A stretch of DNA of 46,614 nt from assembly GCF_000513115.1 (NCBI RefSeq), contig NZ_BAUU01000031.1:1-46614 (forward strand), read 5' to 3'. The position numbers and the translations under genes were made by a program. The notes beneath the pieces are model-generated. The model was not told where the DNA came from and ran no database searches. It worked only from the letters and a program-made list of their open reading frames with translations. Origin of the DNA: Halalkalibacter hemicellulosilyticusJCM 9152. Its GTDB lineage: Bacteria > Bacillota > Bacilli > Bacillales > Bacillaceae_D. Shown here piece after piece: positions 1 through 9,374 of this stretch. Positions within the stretch are counted from its first letter, which is position 1, and each line of letters begins with the position of its first letter.

Positions 1-106
1 TTAAGAAAAGATCGCTACCTCAGATTTTTTAAAGGAAAAAAGGGGTAGTTCTGTCGAATTAATAGAGTCTACACATAAATTCATTTGTAGAGAAAGGTGA
101 GAAGAG

Positions 107-829
107 ATGAGTCGAGAAGAGTTGAGAAAAGCTGAGCTACAAAAGGGGCAATATGAACAAATTGGTGTGGCGATGACCTGTCGCTCTTACACAGAATATG
201 AGCAAATGTTTCAGGTGAGTCAAACTGTGAAAGGTAAAGTATTAGATGTAGCGGCAGGGGCGTCTTCTTTTACAGCAGAAGCGCTAAAAAGGGGACTCGA
301 TGCATATGCGGTAGACCCTCAATATGAAAAGTCTGTAAACGTATTACAGGAAGAAGGCAGCAATGAGCTGTTACAAGCGAGAGAGAAACTGTTACATGCA
401 TATGAGTTATTTAATTGGGAAACGTATGGATCGCTTGATAAGCTAATGAAATTGAGAGAGCGATCGTTGACTATGTTTTTAAATAGCTACGTGGAGTTTA
501 GAGAACGCTATATAAATGGGCAACTTACTTTGTTGCCTTTTGCGGATAACCAGTTTTCCCTTATTGTATGTAGTCATTTTCTGTTCCTATATGGAAAGCA
601 GTTTACAGTAGATTTTCACGAAAGATCATTACACGAGCTTATTCGCATTTGTGAAATCGGTGGTGAGATTCGGCTATATCCATTAGTAGGTTTTGATGGG
701 AACGTGTATCCGCATATGGATGAACTAGAGCAAAGACTATTTGAATTGCCTGTTACGATTAAACGAGTGAAGGTTGATTTTCAGTTTGTAAAAGGTGCCA
801 CACATATGTTGGTCATAGAGAAAAGGTGA
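107..829 (+). CDS. Class I SAM-dependent methyltransferase-like protein
   Basis: 240 residues. The segment KVLDVAAGASSFTAEAL (about residues 44-60) is a glycine-poor version of the SAM-binding motif I, followed by the acidic end of strand beta-2 (AYAVDP) and a later LPFADNQFSLIVCSHFLFL stretch typical of motifs II/III in class I methyltransferases. The middle (about residues 80-135) is a charged helical insertion. Start ATG follows AGAAAGGTGAGAAGAG, a fair ribosome site. The motif I glycines are reduced (AGAS), so catalytic activity and substrate are unknown. The gene stands alone, ending at a hairpin shared with the convergent membrane genes. Confidence 0.75.
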   Translation: MSREELRKAELQKGQYEQIGVAMTCRSYTEYEQMFQVSQTVKGKVLDVAAGASSFTAEALKRGLDAYAVDPQYEKSVNVLQEEGSNELLQAREKLLHAYELFNWETYGSLDKLMKLRERSLTMFLNSYVEFRERYINGQLTLLPFADNQFSLIVCSHFLFLYGKQFTVDFHERSLHELIRICEIGGEIRLYPLVGFDGNVYPHMDELEQRLFELPVTIKRVKVDFQFVKGATHMLVIEKR

Positions 830-839
830 TACAAACCAT

Positions 840-872
840 GGAGACCGAAAATTCTTATTCCGGTCTCCTAAT
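840..872. terminator. Hairpin between convergent genes
   Basis: GGAGACCG (840-847) pairs with CGGTCTCC (861-868) around a 13-nt loop, placed between the stop of the methyltransferase-like gene and the stop of the minus-strand membrane gene. The T tract is weak on both strands, so termination efficiency is uncertain. Confidence 0.5.
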
Positions 873-1361
873 TTAGTTGTGATTCATGTTTGAATCGACT
901 TTACGAATAACCCCTATTGTAAAACGGTTTAGTAATGATTTCACTGTTGTTGAAATAAATGAATGTTTCCAACTCCATCCATTCTTCCAATGAATGAGTG
1001 ACGTATGTTGAACGGCCCATAGCTCAATCAATAGCATTGGAATTGTAAAAAGAAAAACCTTTATGATCATAAGCCAGACGGAATCATTTCGGGTTACTTG
1101 ATTATAGTAAACCATAATGGTTGGGTAAACGACGAAATCAAACAAAAAATTTCCTTTTAAGATTTTTGGGAATAGTCTAGTTGGATAGGACAACGTATTT
1201 TTTGAAACGAAAAAGGCATCAATAAATACATTAGAAAACCCATTCATAAAATAAACAAGCAACCAATCTTTAATAGGTGGTTTTTTCAATAAATAAATGA
1301 GGGAAAGAAAAGAAGTAATTAAAACGCTCCATAAAATCTTTTGTTCGGTTTGCTCATTCAT
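873..1361 (-). CDS. CBO0543-type multi-spanning membrane protein
   Basis: 162 residues with about four hydrophobic helices (near residues 9-25, 34-50, 75-85 and 95-115). The pattern KDWLLVYFMNGFSNVFIDAF followed by SYPTRLFP, VVYPTIMVYYNQ and a late HWKNGWSWKHSF matches the uncharacterised CBO0543 family common in spore-forming Firmicutes. The start codon overlaps the stop of the upstream gene by four bases (ATGA), so the two are translationally coupled and probably act together. Function unknown; family membership is from recalled pattern, not a search. Confidence 0.7.
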   Translation of the reverse strand: MNEQTEQKILWSVLITSFLSLIYLLKKPPIKDWLLVYFMNGFSNVFIDAFFVSKNTLSYPTRLFPKILKGNFLFDFVVYPTIMVYYNQVTRNDSVWLMIIKVFLFTIPMLLIELWAVQHTSLIHWKNGWSWKHSFISTTVKSLLNRFTIGVIRKVDSNMNHN

Positions 1362-1960
1362 GTGATAATCCCTTTCTTTATTAGACGATTAACCTTTGTG
1401 TAAGGTTGAATATTTCTTTGTAGACATATTAGAATAGGTCCTTTCAGTAAACGATATTCTACAGGGATTTGAAAGCGAATCATGTAAAAAAGAAGAGAAA
1501 TTGCTGATAACCCCCATGTCAGTATAGGTTTTATTTGAAATAAATAACTGAAAGTATACATTTTAAAGTAGATACAACATGACCAAAAGATATTCCAGCC
1601 GTTATGGTAGATAATTAATTTAGATTTTGATGCAATATATTCAATACAGGTCGAGCCTAATGTCCATGTTAAAATGTAGATGCTCTGTTTACTTAATTTT
1701 TTGGGGAAATAAGCCAAACAGGTGAGTACGAGTAAAGGAGTACCGATAAATAAGTGTAAAGCTCTTAATACATATGTGTTAGAGTAGGCAGAATTGAAAT
1801 CCCACAATAATTTTTTCTTGAATAAATAGTAATAACAGGAATTAATAAAGAAAACGTATGCAATGCTTTTATAATATCGTGGAGGGATTCGCCACGTTCG
1901 TAAGAAAACATTTACAAAGATCAATATTAAAATGAAGCCGAGGTGTTTTTGTTTCATCAT
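1358..1960 (-). CDS. CBO0543-like multi-spanning membrane protein, first gene of a coupled pair
   Basis: 200 residues, rich in aromatic and hydrophobic residues, with four to five predicted membrane helices. Its second half (CIEYIASKSKLIIYHNGWN, then a WSCCIYF helix) parallels the C-terminal pattern of the downstream partner, which suggests the pair arose by duplication. The ribosome site is AGGAGAAC in front of ATG at 1960. Stop and the next ATG share ATGA. No catalytic motif seen; function unknown. The two may form a heteromeric membrane complex (inference). Confidence 0.65.
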   Translation of the reverse strand: MMKQKHLGFILILIFVNVFLRTWRIPPRYYKSIAYVFFINSCYYYLFKKKLLWDFNSAYSNTYVLRALHLFIGTPLLVLTCLAYFPKKLSKQSIYILTWTLGSTCIEYIASKSKLIIYHNGWNIFWSCCIYFKMYTFSYLFQIKPILTWGLSAISLLFYMIRFQIPVEYRLLKGPILICLQRNIQPYTKVNRLIKKGIIT

Positions 1961-2035
1961 GTTCTCCTTTGGTTCTTCCTGTACTTCTTCTCAATTAGTA
2001 TGTCCGGTAAGGAGAACACCATTCATAATGCTGTG

Positions 2036-2086
2036 TTATAAAAAGATCGTGTGTAACATCTACATATTAAATGTTACACACGATCT
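2036..2086 (-). terminator. Strong intrinsic terminator of the small peptide gene
   Basis: Arms AGATCGTGTGTAACAT (2044-2059) and its exact complement (2071-2086), 16 bp without mismatch, 11-nt loop. On the minus strand the stem is followed directly by TTTTTATAA, so it terminates minus-strand transcription. It lies four bases past the stop of the 49-residue ORF at 2090-2239. Confidence 0.85.
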
Positions 2087-2089
2087 ATA

Positions 2090-2239
2090 TTAGGAATGAA
2101 AAGAATGAAACAAATAGTCATATGGTTTCGTTTTAGTTGAAGTTGTTGTTTTTTTATTTTCCTTTATGCATGCAGAAGCAAAGATAAGTATTGTGCTACA
2201 CATAAAAATGAGTGAAAAAAGTCCTTGGACAAGTATCAT
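2090..2239 (-). CDS. Small membrane or lipoprotein-like peptide, 49 residues
   Basis: Reading the minus strand gives ATG at 2239 and TAA at 2092-2090, 49 residues. A textbook ribosome site AGGAGG lies six bases before the ATG, and a perfect 16-bp terminator with a T tract follows the stop, so the short frame is bracketed by expression signals. Residues 1-24 form one hydrophobic helix (MILVQGLFSLIFMCSTILIF) ending in ASAC, which resembles a lipobox although the charge at the N-terminus is missing. The rest is a hydrophilic Lys/Thr tail. A CATAATATA box at 2272-2280 (minus) resembles a sigma-K -10 element, hinting at mother-cell expression (weak inference). No family recognised. Confidence 0.7.
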   Translation of the reverse strand: MILVQGLFSLIFMCSTILIFASACIKENKKTTTSTKTKPYDYLFHSFHS

Positions 2240-2331
2240 AGCTTTCCTCCTTTTTTTAGTTGAGAACATCGTATATTATGGAATGCGTTTCAGAGCAAGT
2301 GGGAATTTAATAAAATGGAGTTGTAATAAAA

Positions 2332-3297
2332 ATGGCAAATATTCGTGATATTGCAAAAATGGCCGGTGTATCAGTAACGACCGTCTCCCGTGTATTAAAT
2401 GGACATAAGTATGTTCGTAAGGAAAAAAAAGAAGCGGTTTTACGTGCGATGCGTGATAGTAACTATCACCGTAATATAAATGCTGTTCATTTAAGTAGAG
2501 GGAAAACGTCCTTAGTTGGAGTGGTCGTACCATTTGCGAATCATCCATATTTTGGATTGTTAATTGAAGGGATAACAAAGGCTGCTGTTCAGTATGGTTA
2601 CCACCTCGTACTCGTTCAGACAAATTATAACGAGAGTAGAGAGCTTGAAGCGTTAAAGATGTTAGAGAATCGTCAAATAGATGCACTGATCATATGCTCA
2701 CGTCAAAGTACATGGGGTACTATTGAAGCTTATATGAATGAAGGGTCGATCGTTCTGTGTGAGGATACTCGTGGTAAAGGTGTTTCTTCAACGTTTGTTG
2801 ATCATTATCAAGCATTTATGATGGCGCTTGATTATTTATATGATAACGGTCATCGAAACATAGGCTATTGTGTTGGACGACAGAATGGGACAAATAGTCT
2901 TCAGCGAGCAGTAGCGTATAAAGATTTCCATTATAAGCATTCACTCAGTTTGAACGAAGCTAATATTTTTCATGGATGCTATCATTTAGAGGATGGACAA
3001 AGAGTGGCTAAGAAGCTTAGTACGATGAAAGCCCGACCGAGCGCATTACTAATAACTAGTGACCAAGTTGCTGCTGGTGTTATGACATGTTGTCTAGAAA
3101 AAGGGATAGAGGTTCCAAAAGACTTGGCTTTAATTGGGTTTGATAATCAACCGATCTCGAAGCTTATGCATTTAACAACTATTGAGATCCCCCTTGTAGA
3201 TTTGGGTGAAAAGTTGTTTGGGCAAGCGATTCAAAATAATAAAGAGCCTACATATGAAGAGGTTATAGTCAAACTCATTGAACGGGAAACTGTCTAA
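2332..3297 (+). CDS. LacI-family transcriptional regulator
   Basis: 321 residues. Residues 1-50 carry the LacI helix-turn-helix (ANIRDIAKMAGVSVTTVSRV) and hinge helix, followed by a periplasmic-binding-protein-like effector domain (SLVGVVVPFANHPYFGLLIEG to ALIGFDNQPISKLMHLTTIE). The length is near the family norm of about 330. It probably binds a sugar or other small ligand; the effector is not deducible. The ribosome site is weak (GGAG 11 bases upstream). No transport or catabolic gene is adjacent, so its regulon is probably elsewhere. The mannanase at 38681 has a LacI-type palindrome, but a link is only speculative. Confidence 0.9.
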   Translation: MANIRDIAKMAGVSVTTVSRVLNGHKYVRKEKKEAVLRAMRDSNYHRNINAVHLSRGKTSLVGVVVPFANHPYFGLLIEGITKAAVQYGYHLVLVQTNYNESRELEALKMLENRQIDALIICSRQSTWGTIEAYMNEGSIVLCEDTRGKGVSSTFVDHYQAFMMALDYLYDNGHRNIGYCVGRQNGTNSLQRAVAYKDFHYKHSLSLNEANIFHGCYHLEDGQRVAKKLSTMKARPSALLITSDQVAAGVMTCCLEKGIEVPKDLALIGFDNQPISKLMHLTTIEIPLVDLGEKLFGQAIQNNKEPTYEEVIVKLIERETV

Positions 3298-3321
3298 CTG
3301 CATAAATGACTGGAATCGTGC

Positions 3322-3327
3322 TATAAT
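3322..3327 (+). promoter_or_regulatory. Extended -10 promoter of cymR
   Basis: TATAAT preceded by TG one base upstream (extended -10, TGCTATAAT). No good -35 is seen at 17 bp. It sits 75 bp before the cymR start. Confidence 0.5.
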
Positions 3328-3402
3328 GGCTAAGAATTAGTTGAATGGGACGATAAGTAGGATCTATTGAATATGAATATATTAAAGAAATGAGGTTCAC
3401 AT

Positions 3403-3822
3403 ATGAAGATTTCAACAAAAGGACGTTACGGTTTAACGATTATGATTGCATTAGCAAAAAAATATGGAGAAGGTCCAGTATCATTAAAATCAATTGCAAA
3501 GGATTATAATCTTTCGGAGCATTACTTGGAGCAGCTTATTGCGCCATTGCGAAATGCGATGTTAGTTAAAAGTGTTCGTGGTGCTTATGGTGGATATATG
3601 CTAGCGAAGGAAGCACAAGAGATCACAGCTGGAGATATTATTCGCGTATTAGAAGGGCCCATTACACCAGTCGAAGTGATGGAGGACGAAGAACCAGCTA
3701 AACGAAATCTATGGATGAAGATCCGTGATGCAGTGAAAAATGTACTAGATGAAACAACGTTGGAGGATTTAGCGACATTTGAGGATGATGGAAAACAAGA
3801 ATATTATATGTTCTATATATAA
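3403..3822 (+). CDS. cymR: CymR, Rrf2-family master repressor of cysteine metabolism
   Basis: 139 residues. Opens with MKISTKGRYGLTIMIALAKK, the conserved start of Rrf2 winged-helix proteins, with the recognition helix around LSEHYLEQLIAPLRNAMLV and the wing at GAYGGYMLA. The C-terminal part holds an ITAGDIIRVLEGPI dimerisation helix. No iron-sulfur cysteine trio is present, as expected for CymR and unlike IscR. In B. subtilis CymR, with O-acetylserine sulfhydrylase, represses cystine uptake and methionine-to-cysteine conversion. Its place directly before a cysteine desulfurase and mnmA matches the B. subtilis order. Ribosome site GAGGTT upstream of ATG. Confidence 0.95.
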   Translation: MKISTKGRYGLTIMIALAKKYGEGPVSLKSIAKDYNLSEHYLEQLIAPLRNAMLVKSVRGAYGGYMLAKEAQEITAGDIIRVLEGPITPVEVMEDEEPAKRNLWMKIRDAVKNVLDETTLEDLATFEDDGKQEYYMFYI

Positions 3823-3845
3823 ATGTAGAAAGTCGGTGAAAAGAA

Positions 3846-4997
3846 GTGGAGTTTGTGTATGTTGATCATGCAGCGACATCACCGGTACATCCAGATGTAC
3901 TTGAAGCAATGATGCCTTATTATGGCCCGGAATATGGAAATCCATCAAGTATACATCAAGCAGGAAGGAGAGCTCGCGCTGCCTTAGATCAGGCCCGTTC
4001 AACGATGGCGACACTTCTTGGAGTGAAGGAACAGACGCTAATCTTTACGAGTGGTGGTACAGAAGCAGATAATTTAGCGATTGTCGGTTATGCCCTTGAA
4101 CATCAAGCAAAGGGGAAGCATATCATTACTTCGCAAATTGAGCATCATGCGGTTATTCATGCATGTCAAGAGTTAGAAAAGCGTGGATTTGATGTGACGT
4201 ATTTACCTGTTGATACGTCTGGGACCATCAGCCGCGAATCTGTAGAGAAAGTATTACGTGAGGATACGATTTTGGTCACATTGATGTATGGTAATAATGA
4301 AGTCGGTACAGTTCAGCCTATTGTAGAAATTGGTGAGCTTTTACTTGAGCATCAAGCTGCTTTTCATACAGATGCTGTCCAAGCGTGTGGTGTTCTCGAC
4401 CTTAATTTCAACACATTACCAGTTGATATGGCTTCGATTTCAGCACATAAGGTTAATGGTCCTAAAGGTGTAGGCTTACTTTATACGACAAAGAGGTTAA
4501 AGCCATTGTTATATGGGGGTGAACAGGAACGAAAACGGCGTGCTGGAACGGAAAATGTTGCAGCTGTCGTAGGGTTTGCCAAAGCATTACAGTTAGTCAC
4601 GACGTCTATTCAAGGTCGAAGGGAGCAATATGAGTTGTTTTCACAACAACTTGTGGATCGCCTATTAAAAGAAGAAGTTGAATTTACGATTAATGGTCAT
4701 CAGCATAATCGTTTACCACATATTATGAATATTAGTTTTCCAGGTGTACAGATTGAGCCGCTATTAATGAATTTAGATTTGGCTAATATTGCCGCTTCAA
4801 GTGGTTCAGCATGTACGGCAGGTTCTGTGGAGCCTTCGCACGTTCTTGTAGCGATGTTTGGTAAAGATGATGAACGGTTAACTTCGGCAGTCCGATTTAG
4901 TTTCGGGTTAGGGAACACAGGTGAGCAAATTGAGTATGTCGCAACAAAGACAGCTGAGATTGTGAAGCGACTTAAACAGACAGAGCAAATTATTTAA
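3846..4997 (+). CDS. yrvO: Cysteine desulfurase (IscS/NifS type, YrvO)
   Basis: 383 residues, PLP enzyme that converts cysteine to alanine and an enzyme persulfide. Fold-type I signatures: TSGGTEADNLA, the His pair at 100-101 (EHHAVIH), the PLP lysine at about 202 (SAHKVNGPKG) and the persulfide-carrying cysteine at about 323 in the flexible loop SSGSACTAG. Translation starts at GTG (3846) behind GGTGAAAAGAA; no ATG fits the conserved VYVDHAATSP N-terminus. It sits 15 bases upstream of mnmA. In B. subtilis the equivalent YrvO is the dedicated sulfur donor of MnmA for tRNA 2-thiouridine, so the pair is probably one functional unit. Confidence 0.95.
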   Translation: MEFVYVDHAATSPVHPDVLEAMMPYYGPEYGNPSSIHQAGRRARAALDQARSTMATLLGVKEQTLIFTSGGTEADNLAIVGYALEHQAKGKHIITSQIEHHAVIHACQELEKRGFDVTYLPVDTSGTISRESVEKVLREDTILVTLMYGNNEVGTVQPIVEIGELLLEHQAAFHTDAVQACGVLDLNFNTLPVDMASISAHKVNGPKGVGLLYTTKRLKPLLYGGEQERKRRAGTENVAAVVGFAKALQLVTTSIQGRREQYELFSQQLVDRLLKEEVEFTINGHQHNRLPHIMNISFPGVQIEPLLMNLDLANIAASSGSACTAGSVEPSHVLVAMFGKDDERLTSAVRFSFGLGNTGEQIEYVATKTAEIVKRLKQTEQII

Positions 4998-6131
<1,134 letters not shown>

Positions 6132-6159
6132 TAATACGACTTAGAAGCCTTGCTTTTAG

Positions 6160-6203
6160 GAGGCCACTGAAAAAGTGCGATTTTCACTTTTCCAGTGGCC
6201 TTT
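6160..6203 (+). repeat. Dispersed hairpin repeat A, copy 1
   Basis: AGGCCACTGAAAAAGTG and CACTTTTCCAGTGGCCT form a nearly perfect stem with a short loop. Related copies lie at 19689-19730, 26808-26850 and 35597-35639, all intergenic. This copy differs in its loop (CGATTTT rather than TGGTTTT) and forms the left end of the MITE-like element. It may also act as the terminator of mnmA. Confidence 0.7.
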
Positions 6204-6233
6204 AAGTAATGTGCGTAGCCGTTGCCTGATTTT

Positions 6234-6291
6234 GAACGCCTTGAAATGAGTGGGTTTCTCATAGCGAGGCGCGCAACGAGCGGAGCCATTA
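6234..6291 (-). repeat. Dispersed repeat B, copy 1
   Basis: Read on the minus strand it contains GGCTCCGCTCGTTGCGCG followed by TATGAGAAACCCACTCAT. The same core, GGCTTTGCTCGTTACGCG or a close variant, recurs at 10366-10447, 14379-14432 and 31249-31331. Confidence 0.55.
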
Positions 6292-6372
6292 CTCTTCTTT
6301 GAGCTACTAGAAAGGACTTTTTCAGTGCTCTCGCTTTTAGGTCGCTTTTACTGATGAAAAGGTTGTGAATAT

Positions 6373-7028
6373 ATGACGATGATGGAGCAAGGAATTCAAC
6401 ATATGAATGAACAACAGTATGAGGAAGCAGCGAAATGCTTTACCAGTGCGATAGAAGAGAATCCGAAAGATCCAACTGGTTATATTAATTTTGGCAATTT
6501 ACTTGGGATCGTGGGGGATTTTGAACGATCACTTGCCTTTTTGATAAAGCAATTGAACTAGATGAATATGCAGCGACGGCGTATTATGGTGCTGCTACGA
6601 TTTATTACAAAAAATATCAATTTGAAGAAGCAGTTAAACTTTTTAGAAAGGCCGTAATGGAGAAATTAGATGAACCTGATGTCCATTTTATGCTTGGGAT
6701 GAGCTATTATCAGCTTGGCTCATTACCTCATGCGCTTAGTTCGTTAAAGCGAGCAGTTGAGTTAAATGGGGATGATGTTGATGCTAGGTTTCAATACGGT
6801 CTTTGCTTGGCACAACTAGAACAAGTGGACGAAGCACTTAACGAGTTTAGACAAGTTGTTGAGAAAGACAAGAATCATGCTGACGCCTTCTTTAATTTAG
6901 GGGTGGCTTATGCTTATAAGGATCAGGTTCAATTAGCATTAGATTCATTCAATCAAGCGCTAGACATTCAACCAGGTCATATGCTTGCGGCAAATGGAAA
7001 GAAAACGATTGAAAATGCCTTGAAGTAA
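6373..7028 (+). pseudogene. yrrB: TPR-repeat protein (YrrB-like), split by a one-base frameshift
   Basis: The frame from ATG 6373 ends at 6561 in LAFLIKQLN; adding one base to the five-T run at 6538-6542 restores LAFFDKAIELDEYAATAYYG and continues without a stop to 7028. The restored protein has 218 residues, close to B. subtilis YrrB (about 206), with five to six 34-residue tetratricopeptide repeats (for example YEEAAKCFTSAIEENPKDP, LPHALSSLKRAVELNGDD, VQLALDSFNQALDIQPGH). TPR proteins act as protein-binding scaffolds. The second half alone could be translated from an internal ATG at 6657 without a clear ribosome site. A sequencing error in the T run is as likely as a real inactivation. Position between mnmA and recD2 is conserved. 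Confidence 0.85.
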
Positions 7029-7041
7029 GGGTGGAATAAGG

Positions 7042-9324
7042 ATGAGTGAGGAAATTGAAACGGTCGAAAGAAGTTATGTAAAAGGTACAATTCTTCATAT
7101 TTTGTTTCGTAATGATGAAAACTATTATACAGTTGCACTAGTTCGTGTTGAAAAGACAAATGAAGAGCTTGAGGATACAAAGCTAACAGTTGTTGGTGTT
7201 CTCCCCCAATCTGAGCCAGGTGAAACATTTTTATTCTATGGTCAATTCGCCGATCATCCTAAGTTCGGTCTACAATACAAAGTTGATCAGTTTAGAAGAG
7301 ATTTGCCACAAACTAAAAGCGGCATTATTCAATATTTGTCAAGTGATCGTTTTCCTGGCATTGGTAAGAAAACGGCTGAGACAATTGTTGATAAATTAGG
7401 TGAACGGGCGATAACACGAATTGTTGAAGATCGAACAGTGTTGTATGATATTCCGAAGCTGACGAGACAAAAAGCCGATCACCTTTATTCTGAGTTGATT
7501 GAACAGCAAGGTGTGGAGCAAGTGTTATTAGAGCTATCAAAGCATGGATTTGGTGTAGAACTTTCATTAAAAGTGTACCAAGCTTATAAAATACAAGCAC
7601 TTGATATCATTCAAACGAATCCATACAAGCTAATTGAAGATGTTGAAGGGATTGGTTTTAGGCGTGCGGATATACTAGGAGCAGCGATTGGCATTACGGG
7701 TAATCATCCTGATCGGATTCGAGCAGGATGCCTATTCTTCATTCAAGAGTTTTGTTTGCAGGAAGGTCATGTTTTTTTATATCGTGATCAATTTGTCCCT
7801 CAAGTGATTTCACTGCTTTCAACGCCACAACTTAGTATTGAAATGACCGAGGTGGAGCAACAGCTTCTCATGATGGCTGAAGATGATTTAATTGTAGAAG
7901 AAGATGATCGTGTATATATGAAGACATTATTTTTTGCGGAGAAGGGCATTGTAACGAATGTACGCCGCATACTATCACAAGAGGTGGAAGCTGAATTTCC
8001 AGAAGCTGAATTTCTAAAGGAACTCGGAAAGCTAGAAGAAGAGCAAAAGCTATCTTATGCAAATTCACAAAAGGAAGCTATTCAAATGGCGCTTTCTTCA
8101 CAAATGATGATTTTAACAGGTGGTCCAGGGACAGGTAAGACGACTGTTATAAAAGGAATTGTTGAATTGTACGCAAGGTTACACGGCTTGTCACTTGAAC
8201 CCAGTGCCTATTCTAATTCAAACCCGTTTCCGATTTTACTCGTTGCACCGACTGGACGTGCAGCTAAGCGAATGAATGAATCAACTGATTTACCAGCGAC
8301 AACGATCCACCGGCTACTAGGATGGAGTGGAAATGGTGGAGGTTTTGAAAAAGGCGACCATGAGCAAATTGATGGTGAATTGCTGATCGTTGATGAGAGT
8401 TCGATGGTTGATATTTGGTTGATGAATCAACTATTGAAGGCCGTTCCACAGAAAATGCAAGTCATTTTTGTTGGTGATCAAGATCAATTACCATCTGTTG
8501 GTCCAGGGCAAGTGTTAAAGGATTTTCTTGATTCTAACGTCATACCAACGGTTCATTTAACCGATATTTATCGACAAAAGGAAGGATCATCGATCATCGA
8601 TTTGGCTCATTCAATCAAAGGTGGACATGTTCCTGAATCATTAGCTGAACCACAAGCAGATCGGCGCTTTTTCCCTTGTCAATTAGATCAAGTGAAGGAA
8701 GCTGTTTCACAAATTTGTGAAAATGCCGTCAAAAAAGGATTTACCGCAAAAGATATCCAAGTGCTTGCACCAATGTATAAAGGTCAAGCAGGTATTACGG
8801 AATTAAACCTCCTATTACAGGAGCTGTTTAATCCGAAAAAAGAAGGAAGGCGAGAGCTGAGCTTTGGTGATATTGTCTATCGGACTGGTGATGTTGTACT
8901 GCAGCTTGTGAATAATCCTGAGGAGCACGTATATAATGGTGATCGTGGCGAAATTGTAGCAATTTTTTATGCGAAGGAAAATGTAGAAAAACAAGATCAA
9001 GTTGTTGTTTCTTTTGATGGCAAGGAAGTAGTTTATCCGAAACGTGAACTTAATCAAATTACACATGCGTATTGCTGCTCCATTCATAAGTCTCAAGGCA
9101 GTGAGTTTCCAATAGTCGTGATGCCGGTATTACGGAGCTATGCGAGAATGCTTAGACGTAATTTAATATATACGGGCATTACTCGAGCAAAGCAGTTCTT
9201 GCTATTGTGTGGTGAACTATCTGCATTTAGGACTGCGATCACACAAAAAAACGATTTAGAACGTCATTCGATGTTAAAGGTTAAACTAGAACAAATGGCG
9301 AGTGGAAAAAGTCAACTAGTATAA
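7042..9324 (+). CDS. recD2: ATP-dependent 5'-3' DNA helicase RecD2 (YrrC)
   Basis: 760 residues. An N-terminal OB-like part and a helix-hairpin-helix region (FPGIGKKTAETIV near 105; VEGIGFRRAD near 201) precede a superfamily 1 motor: Walker A LTGGPGTGKTT near 358-368, APTGRAAKRM (motif Ia), Walker B LLIVDESSMVD near 447-457, GDQDQLPSVGPG (motif III), LTDIYRQ (motif IV) and HKSQGSEFPIVVMP with YTGITRAK (motifs V/VI). The extended N-terminus marks RecD2, which works without RecBC, rather than RecD. The family acts in replication-fork maintenance and mismatch repair. Starts 13 bases after the TPR gene and ends just before yrrD. Confidence 0.95.
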   Translation: MSEEIETVERSYVKGTILHILFRNDENYYTVALVRVEKTNEELEDTKLTVVGVLPQSEPGETFLFYGQFADHPKFGLQYKVDQFRRDLPQTKSGIIQYLSSDRFPGIGKKTAETIVDKLGERAITRIVEDRTVLYDIPKLTRQKADHLYSELIEQQGVEQVLLELSKHGFGVELSLKVYQAYKIQALDIIQTNPYKLIEDVEGIGFRRADILGAAIGITGNHPDRIRAGCLFFIQEFCLQEGHVFLYRDQFVPQVISLLSTPQLSIEMTEVEQQLLMMAEDDLIVEEDDRVYMKTLFFAEKGIVTNVRRILSQEVEAEFPEAEFLKELGKLEEEQKLSYANSQKEAIQMALSSQMMILTGGPGTGKTTVIKGIVELYARLHGLSLEPSAYSNSNPFPILLVAPTGRAAKRMNESTDLPATTIHRLLGWSGNGGGFEKGDHEQIDGELLIVDESSMVDIWLMNQLLKAVPQKMQVIFVGDQDQLPSVGPGQVLKDFLDSNVIPTVHLTDIYRQKEGSSIIDLAHSIKGGHVPESLAEPQADRRFFPCQLDQVKEAVSQICENAVKKGFTAKDIQVLAPMYKGQAGITELNLLLQELFNPKKEGRRELSFGDIVYRTGDVVLQLVNNPEEHVYNGDRGEIVAIFYAKENVEKQDQVVVSFDGKEVVYPKRELNQITHAYCCSIHKSQGSEFPIVVMPVLRSYARMLRRNLIYTGITRAKQFLLLCGELSAFRTAITQKNDLERHSMLKVKLEQMASGKSQLV

Positions 9325-9374
9325 AGAGTATAGCCTTGTCAGATGCTATAAATGTTCGGAAGGTGGCGATAGCT

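Larger units (their letters stand above)
6160..6332. mobile_element. MITE-like element, 173 bp, with terminal inverted repeats and 8-bp target duplication
   Basis: The ends are inverted: GAGGCCACTGAAAAAGT at 6160-6176 against GAGAGCACTGAAAAAGT read on the minus strand from 6332 to 6316, 15 of 17 identical. Both sides are flanked by the direct repeat GCTTTTAG (6152-6159 and 6333-6340), the pattern left by transposition. No transposase frame fits inside. The left end also folds into its own hairpin (6161-6202), and the interior carries a repeat-B copy in reverse orientation (6234-6291). Confidence 0.7.

Noticed and set aside
2166-2348. 60-codon plus-strand frame
   Set aside because: No ribosome site, overlaps the well-supported minus-strand peptide gene and runs into the LacI start.
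2276-2686. 136-codon minus-strand frame over the LacI gene
   Set aside because: Antisense shadow of a clear LacI-family gene; no ribosome site or family pattern.
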